Assembly (NCBI RefSeq): GCF_000005505.3
Contig: NC_016132.3
Coordinates: forward strand, 35,044,914-35,108,913
Direction of reading: 5' to 3'
DNA length: 64,000 nt
Source: Brachypodium distachyon
Lineage: Eukaryota > Streptophyta > Magnoliopsida > Poales > Poaceae
Part shown: positions 51,344 to 61,199 of the stretch, piece after piece
Layout: each line of letters starts with the position of its first letter
How positions within the stretch are numbered: the stretch's first letter is position 1
Translations under genes and position numbers: made by a program
The notes under the pieces: generated by a model
Told to the model about the DNA's origin: nothing
What the model saw: the letters and a program-made list of their open reading frames with translations, nothing else
Databases searched by the model: none

Positions 51344-52475
51344 TCACGGGTAGAACTTGCGTAAGTGCTTGTTCCAACTATTAGGCACTGGCAAGCCTTC
51401 TTCGGTTTCCAGCCGGACAGCCTCCGGTCTGGTCACCTGCACTACCCGGAAAGGGCCTTCCCAGATTGGAGTCAACTTGTTCCCGACCTTCGTTCCTTGT
51501 ATTCGGTGTAGGACGAGGTCTCCAACCTCGAGCCCCCGGGGACGGACTCTCCTGTCGTGATAACAACGGAGTCCCTGCTGGTAGCTTGCAGCTCGTATAG
51601 CAGCCCGGCATCGAATCTCCTCGACGAAGGTAAGGTCATCAATCCTCTGCGTGTGCTGGCTCTTGTCGCCGTACGCGCGTACCCGAGGTGACACATACTT
51701 GAGCTCGAGGGGCAGCACAGCTTCTGCCCCGTAGACAAGGGCAAATGGAGTCTGACCCATCGCCCGACTCGGTGTGGTCCGCAGTGACCACAACACGGGC
51801 TGGAGTTCTTCAACCCAGTGTTTCCCGTGGCCTTTGAGCTTGTCAAAGGTTCTCGTCTTGAGCCCCGCAGCACCTCCGCGTTGGCTCGCTCAACTTGCCC
51901 ATTGCTCCTCAGATGAGCAACAGAGGCAAAGTGAATCTTAGTGCCCATGTCCTCGCAGTAAGCTTGGAACACCGCACTAGTGATTGCGTGCCGTTGTCAG
52001 TGATGATGCCGTTAGGCACACCAAACCGGCACACAATGTCCTTGAAGAACTTGATGGCCGCCTGCGTCGTGACGGCTCGGATAGGCTCCACCTCGATCCA
52101 CTTCGAGAACTTGTCGGTGGCCACGAGTAGGTACTCGTAGCCGCCAACTGCTCTCGGCAGCTTGCTGACGATGTCCAGCCCCCAGACCGCGAATGGCCAC
52201 GAGGACGGGATGACTTGCAGGGCTTGCGCTGCTTGGTTGCTCTTCTTGGCCTGAAACTGGCATGCTTCACAGGTCTTGACTAATTGTTCGGCATTAGCTA
52301 GTGCTGTCGGCCAGTAGAAGCCGTGCCGGAACGCTTTCCCAGCTAATGCCTTGGAGGCCACATGGTGTGAGCATGTGCCTCGATGTATATCTTCCAGCAA
52401 CGCGGGGCCTTCCTCCTGGGGCACGCAGAGGAGCATGGCTCCGTTAGGACGCCTCCGGTAGAGTTCTCCGTCCAC
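51344..52475 (-). pseudogene. Tat element integrase
   Basis: The N-terminal zinc-binding part has HHVASKALAGKAFRHGFYWP with CEACQFQAKK (H-H-C-C). The core has WGLDIVSKLP and FGVPNGIITDNGTQ, carrying the first two acidic residues of the DDE triad. The frame breaks near 51905-51970 and resumes with MLWSLRTTPSRAMGQTPF and the C-terminal WEGPFRV segment, ending at 51344. At least one frameshift separates core and C-terminal part, and the Glu region is damaged. The enzyme would insert element cDNA into chromosomes. Confidence 0.8.
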
Positions 52476-52789
52476 CAGGGCCTACATCTTAGCTTGCTGG
52501 GCTACTCGCTCCGCGGCAACATCTTTCTCCGGGAGGTTCCCGTCCCTGAGGTAGCGAATAATACCCGCCCCCCAGGGTGGTGGCTCCCGGCTAGTATAGG
52601 CCACCAACTTAGCGGCATAGTCCCTTGCAGGCGCAGGGTCATCCTGAGTTGCCGGAGGGGCTTCCCCGGCAACTGTCTTGGGGTCGACAGAGGGCTTTGA
52701 TTGCCTCTGCACGAACACCCCAGGAGGCACCTTGCCGCGTTTCGCTGCCCATTTGGACAGTTCATCCGCAACAAAGTTGTCCTTGCGCT

Positions 52790-53760
52790 TTATGTGCTCA
52801 AATCGAAGCCCTTTGAACTTGGACTCCAATTTTCGCACTTCCTCCATGTACGCTGCCATCTGGGGCAGTCGTAGTCCTTATTTACCTGGTTGATCACGAG
52901 TTGAGAGTCCCCGCGAACAACCAGGCGCTTGATGTCGAGGGCAATCGCCGCGCGCAGGCCGGCAAGCAGTCCCTCGTACTCTGCTGTGTTGTTGGTGGAG
53001 TTGGCGAAGTCAAGCTGTATTATGAACTTGAGTTGGCCTCCAGTGGGCGACTCGATCACCACTCCGGCACCAGTACCCTGCAAGCAGAAGGCGCCGTCGA
53101 AGTACATGACCCAGTACCCTTCGTCCAATGTGCCGGGAAGGCTCGCTTCCGGCTCTTCTTCCTCTATGCCTGTTAACGTCCACTCTGTGACGAAGTCAGC
53201 GAGAGCGGTGCTCTTGATGCTCTTGGTGTTGGCGAAATGCAGCCTGAACTCCGCCAGCTCCATCCTCCACTCGGCCACCCTCCCGGTGGCTTCACGGTTG
53301 GTGAGGCCCCTCTCTAGGCAGAACCCCGGCACCACCGTGATGCTGTGTGCCTGAAAGTAATGGCGCAGCTTCCTTGAAGCGAGCAGGATCCCAAGCAGAA
53401 GCTTCTAGACCTGTGGGTACCGTACCCGGGCATCGTGCAGCACCGTGCTAACGAAGTACACAGGATGCTGCACTAGCCGCTTGCAGGGGGCAGCCTGTGT
53501 GGGCTGTCCCTCGGATCCAGGGGCAGAGGAGGTAGCCGGGGGTTCCTTCGGCTCGCCGGGAGCCCCCGACCCTTACGTCCCCGCCCCCAGGACTTGCTCT
53601 TCCCTCTCGGTAACGAGCATAGAGCTCACTACCTGGTTTGTTGCTGCTAGGTACAGCAGCAACGGCTTGCCTGGTTTGGGGGCGACGAGGACCGGCGGCG
53701 ACTTCAGGTACTCTTCAAGTCCTGGAACGCCGCTTTTGCCTCGGGAGTCCAATTGATTGG
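52790..53760 (-). pseudogene. Tat element RNase H plus second (archaeal-type) RNase H
   Basis: The right part has RT-connection and Ty3-type RNase H remnants (WTPEAKAAFQDLK, VLVAPKPGKPLLLYLA). This continues to WRMELAEFRLHF and STALADFVTEW. A second domain follows with YFDGAFCLQGTGAGVV, NTAEYEGLLAGL and VVRGDSQLVINQV, the Asp-Glu-Asp pattern of archaeal-type RNase H. The two-domain arrangement is why I assign the Tat lineage. Frameshifts are present near 53400 and 53715. Confidence 0.75.
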
Positions 53761-54432
53761 ACCTTCTTCTTCATCACCTTCAAGAAAGGCAGGGCTCCCT
53801 CGCCCAGCCTTGAGATGAATTGCCCAAGCGCCGCAACGCACCCGTTGAGGCGCTGGACGTCTCTAACCTTGCGGGGTGCCTCCATCTTTTCAATCGCTTC
53901 GATCTTTTGTGGGTTGGCTTTGATTCCCCGGTGAGAGACCAAGAAGCCCAGCAAGTGTCCCGAGTCCACATCGAACGTGCACTTCTCGGGGTTAAGCTTG
54001 AGCTTGATCCTGCGGAGATTGTCGAACGTCTCCTGCAGGTCGCCGACGAGCGAGTCCCTACGCTGCGACTTGTCGATGATATCGTCCATGTAGGCCTCGA
54101 TGCGGAGACACTCGCGCAGGGCACGCTGAAATGTCAAGCCCGCGTTCTTCAACCCGAAAGGCATGCACGTGTAACAGTAGCAGCCAACCGAGGTGATAAA
54201 CGCTGTTTTCTCCTCATCTTCGACTGCCATCTTGATCTGATGGTAGCTGAAGAAGGCATCCAGAAAGCACAAAGACTCACAACCCGCTGTAGAATCTACT
54301 ATTTGATCGATACGGGGTACAGGGAAGGGGTCTTTTGGACATGGTTAAGATCAGTAAAATGTACACACATGCGCAATTTATTTCCAGCTTTAGGGACTAC
54401 AACAGGGTTTGCTAACCAAGTGGGGTACAACA

Positions 54433-55475
54433 TGTCGCACCAGTGGCACCCGGGGTACCACCGTTGCTCAACACGTGGGTCGCCTCACTTGCTTCCTGCA
54501 AGGACGACACCCTGGGCAGCGCGGTGCGAGCTGCCCGGGAAGGCACCAGCCCGGCAGGAGCCTGGGATGGGGGTTTCCGTGGACCAGGACTAGCCGAGCT
54601 GCGGGGATTACCCCGATAGACAGCGTGAAGACCCCCGTCAGGACGCCCCCCGGGAAGCCCACTGCCGAGGAGAGTGTTCCCTGGCGCAGGCGTTTACAAC
54701 AGGGCTGGTGCCCAGCAAGCAGAGTATCGACGCCACGTGGCTGCCCAGCATGCTCCTTTTGCGCAGGGCTGGTCAGAGCGTGGAGTGTGGCACAAGCTGA
54801 GGATTAAATGCTCGATAGGGAGGAGGTTACCCGTCTAGTCAACCTGCAGTGAGTAGCTTGCGGTGAGTAGCCCGCGGTGAATCTAGGGCACGTGTGGCCC
54901 TAGCTACAGTGCGTCTCACCGTGCATGCATGCCAGCGCAGCGAAGGCAGCTACCTTGGGTCCCTGTTCGACGCGTGTCCTAGGGCGCGTCCCCCATGCGA
55001 ACTGTGGCACCTGTGGTATCCCCTTGAGTATAAAAGGAGGAGCCGCGCCACCGGTCAGGGGGTTCTGATTTGGGGGAGGTTAGGCTAGAGCTGAGGTTGC
55101 AATCCCTAGAGATCTAGTCTAGAAGTAGCAAGTAGCCACTTATCAAAAAGGGAAGAGAGCGCCCGGGGACTCCCCCGGCAACCTTGTAAACATCTGTTCT
55201 TTGGTTAATAAGCACTCAGAAGCAGGACGTAGGGTTTTACACCTCCGGGTGGCCCGAACCTGGGTAAACTGACTTGTGTATTGCACCGCCCGTCATTGGC
55301 TTTGCCTGCGATCGCCGGAGCGATCCCTAGCAGTGGAACCTGGGTAAACCGACTTGTGTATTGCAGCGCCCATCATTGGCCTCGCCGGTGATCGCCGGAG
55401 TGATCCCCAACGCCCACTGCCGAACCAAAAAGGGGGTGCCTTGCATCCCCGGTGTCTAAGCCCCGGGCTACGACA
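54433..55475 (+). mobile_element. Solo LTR of the same LTR family, inserted in RT
   Basis: The 1,043-bp segment starts TGTCGCACCAGTGGCAC and ends GGGCTACGACA. It is flanked by exact 5-bp duplications CAACA (54428-54432 and 55476-55480). Its start and its CCGAACCAAAAAGGGGGTG end block match the host element's own LTR, but it lies in the opposite orientation. A TATA box (GTATAAAAGGAGG) is at about 55020-55032. Confidence 0.88.
55256..55415 (+). repeat. 80-bp tandem repeat in the solo LTR
   Basis: GAACCTGGGTAAAC-type units start at 55256 and 55336, continuing through GACTTGTGTATTGCA and GATCGCCGGAG. Two copies sit near the LTR end. Confidence 0.75.
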
Positions 55476-55810
55476 CAACACTTCCCAGATCGCCCTGGCG
55501 TTCTTGAGCTTCTCCACTTCCTGCTGGATGAAGTCCTTGCGTTCTTGTGCTTGCCGACGAATCTTCTGCTTGATGGGCCGTGCGTCCGGCCGCACTGCCA
55601 GCCGATGCTCGATCACCTCCCTTGGGACTCCGGGAAGATCTGACGGCTCCCAAGCGAACACGTCAGAGTTCTCCAGGAGGAAGGCGACGAGGGTGCTTTC
55701 CTATTTTTTGCTGAGGCTCGCACCGATGGAGACGGTGTGTGCCTCTTTGCCGGCATGCAGGGGCACCTTCTTGACCTTGGTGCCCTCCTCCTTCAGCTTT
55801 GTGCCCTTGC

Positions 55811-56341
55811 TTACGCGTGGGCTGGAGCTGGAGCTGCCCCCGGCATCCTGCCCGGGAGCGGCTCGCGCCTTCTTCTGTGCAAGGGATCTGTCACTGCGGA
55901 GGTCTTCACGACCTCTCCCACGCACCAAGCAGCGTCCTTCAGGTCGCACTTGATGGAGAGAACGCCGTATGTTGACGGCATCTTCATCACGCTGTAGGCG
56001 CAATGGGTTGCCACCATGAACTTGATTAGCGCTGGCCGACCAATGATCTCGTTGTATGGCAACGGGGTATGAGCCACATAGAAAATGATGTGCTCAGTTC
56101 GGAACGCTTCCCGGGAACCGAAGGTCACCGGGAGCGTGATTCGCCCCATGGGCTGCACCACTCCGGGGTTGATTCCCCGGAATGGGTCGGTTGCCTTCAT
56201 CTGCTCCAGGGGCAGCTGAAGCTTTTCCACCAGCTTGGCGGACAGCAGGTTGAGGCTTGCCCCGCTGTCCACTAATACCTTGGTCACCGTCACGTTGTTT
56301 ATGATCGGTGACACTACGAGGGGGAGCACCCCTGAACCCAA
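55811..56341 (-). pseudogene. Tat element aspartic protease
   Basis: The minus-strand frame has TKVLVDSGASLNLLSAKL with the catalytic Asp-Ser-Gly, then HIIFYVAHTPLPYNEIIGRPAL, the second conserved block of retroelement proteases. Upstream (56314-56583) is an acidic linker, YSDDDADEPGF, in a different frame, so a frameshift lies near 56330. The protease would process the polyprotein. Confidence 0.8.
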
Positions 56342-56583
56342 GGGACGGATGGGGTGATCTCCGAGTTGAAGGTGATCGGCACATGCGACAACCTCAATGG
56401 TTGCTGCGCCTCCGTGCTGGGGAGGAGGGCGCAGACCTCACGCGTGAGCCATTTCACGGCGGCGTGAGACGCGAGAGCATACGCTCCCTCGTGGATGCAG
56501 ACGACGTCGCGAGGCTCCTGGAAGCCGGGCTCGTCAGCGTCATCGTCGCTGTAGACATCCTCATGCTGCTCAGCGCGAGGCAT

Positions 56584-58188
56584 GTCGCGTCCCCGGGGAC
56601 GCCGGTCCTTGCCGCCGCGGGCCTGGTCGCGACCCCCCGCGGGTTCTCCTTTGTCGCCGCCGGCTGCGCCCCTGCCTGCTCTGCCGCGGGGGTTGTTCGG
56701 GCAGTCCCGGAAGAGGTGCCCGATGTACTCGCAGTTGAAGCAAGCCCCGACAGCGCGGCGCTCCTCGGGGCGCTGCTCGCGCTTCTCCTTGATGGTTTGG
56801 AGAGTGCGGCAGTCCTGTGTATCGTGGGTGGCGTTGGTGTGGATGGGGCAGCGCGTGGCCGCTGCCGGCTTGCTACCCGATGCTCCCGCCGACGCCGCCT
56901 TCTTGGTGGGCCTCTAGGGAGTGCCCGGCTCCGCGGCAAGCACTTGCTTCCCACCGCGTTTCCGGGAGCTCTTCTTCGCGGAGCCCTCTGGTGGGTTTGC
57001 TGCTGCTTTGGTGGCAAGCTCGGGCGCCAAGCGCCCTTCCTCGGCCATCGCGCACTTGTGTGGGAGAGCGTAGAGATCCCTTGTGGTCCGGATCCGGTGC
57101 GTGTTGAGCTTCTCATGCATCTTCGGGTCCCGGACGTTGATGGCGTACGTGTTGATGATGGCGGCCGCTTCCGCCTCAGGGATGGAGTAGGAGAGTTTGG
57201 AGAACCTGTTGGTGAAGTCTCGCAACGTCTTCCCCGGTTTCTGCACGACCGTGTACAGTTCCGCCATGGTTCCCGGGCGCTTGTAGCCGCCCTGGAACGC
57301 GTTCACGAACTGCTCGCGAAGGTCAGCCCAGGAGGCTATGGACCCGGCGGGAAGGTTGAGCAACCAAGTCCTCGCTGATCCTTTGAGTACCATAGGGAAC
57401 CAGTTGGCTCTGACCTTGTGGTCGGCGCCAATGGCGTGCATGCCCAACGTGTAGGTCAGGAGAAAATCCTTGGGGTTCACTGTCCCGTCGTATGTCCCGA
57501 GCATCGGCGCTCGGAACTTGCGGGGCCACGTCACCTAGTGCAGCTCGCGAGTGAACGCGGCGCAGCCGTCCTCGGCGCCCATGGGAGCATCTTCCTGCTC
57601 CTCTGGGCGCGGGCGTTCTGCTTCATGCCGGCGCCGGCGCTCCAAGCGCTGGCGGAGGTCTTCTTGCTGGCGGGCGTTCAGGACGCCTCGCGCGTCACCC
57701 CGTGTAACGGTCGGTGACGAATCCGAGGACCCCACGGGATCTTCGCCTCCTTTCCCTCCCGACGGGGGAGGGTGTTCTCCGTGTCCTGAGATGCGGGGCG
57801 CGTCTCCGCGTCCCGGTTTCTGCCCCCGGCCTAAACCAGCCGGGGCGCCCTCGCCTTGCGGCTGCTGGGCGGCGAGTGCAAGGAGCTCGTCTAGCTCCGC
57901 ACTCCTTGCTTCATGTGCCGGCGTGCCTTGCGGTGGCTCGTAGCGCACCATGACACGCGCGGCTATGATGGCTTCCGCCGGGGTCTGGGCGGGAAGCTGC
58001 CGATTCTCCGACAGGCTGCCCTCCGCCCTGTCACTCGGTGCCCTCGGGTGAGTGGGGCGAGACTCCGTCGGCATCGCACGCGACGCGCTGTGCTCATGGC
58101 GTAGCTGCCGCTGCGCATCTTCGGCCTGTGAGTGGACTCGCTGACCGGCACTGGGAGCCGCAGGCCCCCTCGGCCGGTTGTCTGCCAA
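56584..58188 (-). pseudogene. Tat element gag with zinc knuckle
   Basis: The capsid-like segment (57534-57100) reads FRAPMLGTYDGTVNPKDFL, then WFPMVLKGSARTWLLNLP and FTNRFSKLSYSIPEAEA, matching plant retrotransposon gag. An in-frame TAG at 57537-57535 separates it from an upstream charged N-terminal frame (58188-57538). A CCHC zinc knuckle, CFNCEYIGHLFRDC, lies near 56705-56750. Gag would form the particle shell. The stop and frame changes make this copy non-functional. Confidence 0.78.
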
Positions 58189-58446
58189 TGGCCAAGGAGA
58201 TGGAGGTGGCAGCTGCGACTGCTGCTGTTGCCGTGGAGGGGACCCCTAGTCCCCTTGTCCTTGTGACGAGCGCGCAGCGTCATGGGACCGAGTGTGCATG
58301 GAGAGAGTGTCGCGCAAGTCGACCCGGGGCTCGTCTACCTTCTTGGGTGGCATGGCGAGCTAGTCGTTGAAGATGTCGTAGGCGAAGAAGCCGGCGTTGA
58401 CGACGATGACGCCGACGGTCAACCGAAGCTTTCTTCACGCCCCCTA

Positions 58447-58458
58447 CCTGGCACACCA
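58447..58458 (-). other. Primer-binding site of the Tat element
   Basis: On the minus strand, TGGTGTGCCAGG begins two bases after the 5' LTR ends in CCA. TGG at this place is expected for pairing with a tRNA 3' CCA end. I cannot name the tRNA. Confidence 0.6.
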
Positions 58459-58460
58459 GA

Positions 58461-59270
58461 TGGCGGAGCATGGTCTCCGGCACTGGGGATGCCGAGCACC
58501 CCTTTTTGGTTCGGCGATCGCCGGCATGGCGATAGACACGAGGTGTAGACACAAAAGTTTTATTCAGGTTCGGACCACCCGGGGGTGTAATACCCTATGT
58601 CCTGCTTTGAGTTGTATTCACAAGTTTGGGTGCGTACAGATCACCCAGAGAGTTCCCGGGTTGGCTACTTAGGTGAACCCTGTGCTTTGTTCTAATCACT
58701 CGAGTTGGAACCCTTTGACCGGTGACATTGGTCCTTCTTTTATAGACAAGGGGATACCACATGTGCCAATGCATGTAGCGTGACACGTTGCCTAGACGCG
58801 TGTCACAGTCACATGGAATACACTTTTGCTCATCCATGCCGGCGCTGGCGCCCAGTCCACTGTACACGGTAGAAAAAATGGTTCTCAGGGTAGTCGCCCT
58901 AGCCTTGCTAAGCAAGACTATGCCTGCTGATAAGACTCCTGTCGGTGCATTAAATGCACTGCGCCCACCGTCTTGTCCTGTTTTCATTGTTCTGCGGGTC
59001 CCCCCTGCATGCCCGGGCGCGGGTTGCTGGGGTGCACCCTCCCGGCTAGCGCACCTGCAAATTGCCGGGAGGCGTTCCTTCGGCTTCCTGAGACCGGGGT
59101 TCCGGGGAGCATCTTGTACTCGGCCGTTAACTTTAACTTCGCCAAAGGACGTCTCCTCGAGGCAGGCTTCCCGGACTCGCCGCTTCCCGGGTGGCCTTCC
59201 TGACGGGGCTTCGTTACTGGCGACCCATGCGTCCCGTATCAGTGGGACCCCGTGGGCCACTGGTACGACG
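58461..59270 (-). mobile_element. 5' LTR of Tat-type gypsy element (right side)
   Basis: This 810-bp LTR pairs with 42139-42977. It lacks a 24-bp segment found in the left LTR and differs at many positions, so the insertion is old. On the minus strand its first base is C where TG is expected (CGTCGTACCAG), a point change. Confidence 0.85.
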
Positions 59271-59684
59271 GTATACTTTCAAAGAACACTTGTTCCCGAT
59301 TTCACAAGCTCTACTAAACAAGTCTAGAGTAAGTGACGATAGTAGAGACATGGTTAGCGTGAGTCTCTCGGCACTCATCATAGAGAGCGCACCAGGTCCT
59401 GCGGTATCCCGTTTTTGTTGCCTGATGCCTTCCATGCCCAAAACCGCTAAGAAGTCTCTGGATACATTTACAGTTCTTAGATTCACTCGATATGGCTTAT
59501 TTCTCAAAGGTAAAGAGAGCTCTTCTTATGGCCGTTGATGATGCCAGTATTGGTCCAATGGCGAGGATCAGGAAGCTTAGATAAAATAAACACTACCACA
59601 GTTGAAAACTCTCCCCATACATCTACTCCTGCACCAATTCTCCTCCGACACATAAATCAATATATTCAACAAGTGTACACATTT
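59271..59684. other. Flank between gypsy element and LINE
   Basis: I recognise nothing in this short stretch. Confidence 0.4.
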
Positions 59685-59698
59685 TAATAGTTGCTTTT

Positions 59699-61185
59699 TT
59701 TTTTACGGAAAAGACAGGTGTTCTGTCATTGCATTAAGAAGGGGGAATTGTTTACAGAATTACAAAAAATAAAAATTCTAAGCTGCCAAGGAGCAGCTCA
59801 GCTGTACAAAAATCTATCTATCTCCCAAAAGCATTCTCGAACTGAGCCACATCTTCTCTGATCATGGAAACCAGAACCTGCGTTGATTTGCTTTTTCTTT
59901 CGAAAATCCTTCTATTGCGTTCTTTCCAAATGTTCCAAACAACGTAGCATGCGAGAGTTATTTCTTTCTTTGTCTCACTGTCTCGCTGTTGTGCTTGTCT
60001 TATCCTGAACCACCATTTCTTGACTGTCGCTGCTGCCGCCGCCGCCGCCGCCTCAGAGATTCTTGTGCTGTTTGTGCCAATGAGCTGCCAGACTTCTTTG
60101 GCGAAAATGCAGTCAACAAACAAGTGTTTCGCCGATTCGATTCTCTGATTGCAGAGGGAGCAAGCATCCTGATGAGGCCAGCCCCTAAATCTCAATCTAT
60201 CTGCCGTCCACAGCCGGTTCCGGAGCAACAGCCACAAGAAGAACCTTATTTTTCCTTCAACTCTAGCTCTCCATACCTCCTTCAGATGAGGTTGAGGAAT
60301 TCTGGTTATGAATTGGGCCTCATACGCAGATTTTGCAGAGTATACCAGGTCCTTCGACATATTCCATGAGTAGAATCTGGCAGATTTGTGAGGTGAACAG
60401 CCTGCAATTTGTCCCATAATTTGACAAAAGTCTCGATTAGATCTTCAGTGTTTATTCTCTGCAGCCCCATCATCCATTTTCCTCTTGTCCATTGCCTGAC
60501 TAACAGTGAGGTTCTTTCTTCTGGCAAGCTTGAACAGACCGGGCGCAAATTCTCCAGGAGCCTCCCCATCCAGCCATCGATCCGTCCAGAATTTTTCCTT
60601 TTTACCATTGCCAATTTTGATCGAACAACATACCCGGAACAAAGCCATATCAGACTGATCGCAAGGGATGGTTGTGCCTTTCCAAGGTCGATCAGCCGGC
60701 ATCCATTCAAACCAGGGCCATCTAAGACGCAGTGCTCTACTAAAGCAGTCCAGGTTTTTTATTCCCAGGCCACTATATTTCTTTGGTGCACAGATTGTTT
60801 GCCAATTAACCATACATTTGCCCCCATGTGCTTCGTCATCTCCACTCCACAGGAAATTCCGTCGAAGCTTGTCGATCCTTTTAACTGCCCATTTGCTAGC
60901 AGAGAAGGAGGTGAGAAAATAAGTCGCTGAAGATGTGATCACCGAGTTAATGAGAACAAGCCTGCCATCTCTTGAAAGCAACCGGCCTTTCCAATTCTTG
61001 AGCCTGCTTGCGATCTTATAAATCAAAGGTTGAACTTCAATTCTCTTTGGTTTCCTGAATCCCAAGGGGAGCCCAAGATATCTGCAAGGGAGGCTTCCCC
61101 TAACTCCAGCAAAATCATGTAAGATGTCATCCATGTCCAGATTTTCACATCTCACCGCATAAGCCACACACTTATCAAAATCATG
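59699..61185 (-). mobile_element. 5'-truncated LINE with poly(A) tail
   Basis: A poly(T) run at about 59692-59711 on the plus strand is the poly(A) tail of a minus-strand LINE. Target duplications TAATAGTTGCTTTT flank it (59685-59698 and 61186-61199). Because T bases are shared between the duplication and the tail, the left edge is uncertain by a few bases. The element is truncated inside the polyprotein. Confidence 0.87.
59818..61167 (-). pseudogene. LINE polyprotein C-terminal part (RT end and zf-RVT)
   Basis: From the right, the frame reads YLGLPLGFRKPKRIEVQPLI, WKGRLLSRDGRLVLINSVI and DKLRRNFLWSGDDEAHGGK, typical of the region after the RT core in plant LINEs. After a frame change near 60420 comes LKEVWRARVEGKIRFFLWLL and CSLCNQRIESAKHLFVDC, the zinc-binding zf-RVT domain, ending at a stop at 59818. 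The catalytic RT core and endonuclease are missing. Confidence 0.85.
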
Positions 61186-61199
61186 TAATAGTTGCTTTT

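Larger units (their letters stand above)
53715..55661 (-). pseudogene. Tat element reverse transcriptase, split by a solo LTR
   Basis: The N-terminal part (55661-55481) reads AWEPSDLPGVPREVIEHRL and ends AIWEV. After skipping the solo LTR and one duplication copy, the frame resumes exactly with LYPTWLANPVVVPKAGNKLR. A frameshift near 54310-54340 follows, then DPFPVPRIDQIVDSTAG, CFLDAFFSYHQIKM, MPFGLKNAGLTFQRAL and the active-site YMDD. The continuity across the insertion proves the solo LTR landed in an RT coding frame. Confidence 0.85.
42139..59270 (-). mobile_element. Tat-lineage Ty3/gypsy retrotransposon with two nested solo LTRs
   Basis: The minus-strand order is 5' LTR (59270-58461), primer-binding site, gag, zinc knuckle, aspartic protease, RT, RNase H, second RNase H, integrase, a long 3' region with an antisense ORF, and 3' LTR. 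RT-RH-aRH-INT order with a second (archaeal-type) RNase H is a mark of the Tat lineage. The span is 17.1 kb. Removing the nested solo LTRs at 47611-50733 and 54433-55475 leaves about 13 kb. Frameshifts and stops in gag, protease and RT, diverged LTRs and the nested insertions show an old, inactive copy. Confidence 0.87.

Noticed and set aside
56308..57378. A 356-codon plus-strand open frame
   Set aside because: It is the antisense shadow of the gypsy gag and zinc-knuckle region, where the minus strand has clear homology.
60409..60930. A 173-codon plus-strand frame
   Set aside because: It is the antisense shadow of the LINE polyprotein on the minus strand.
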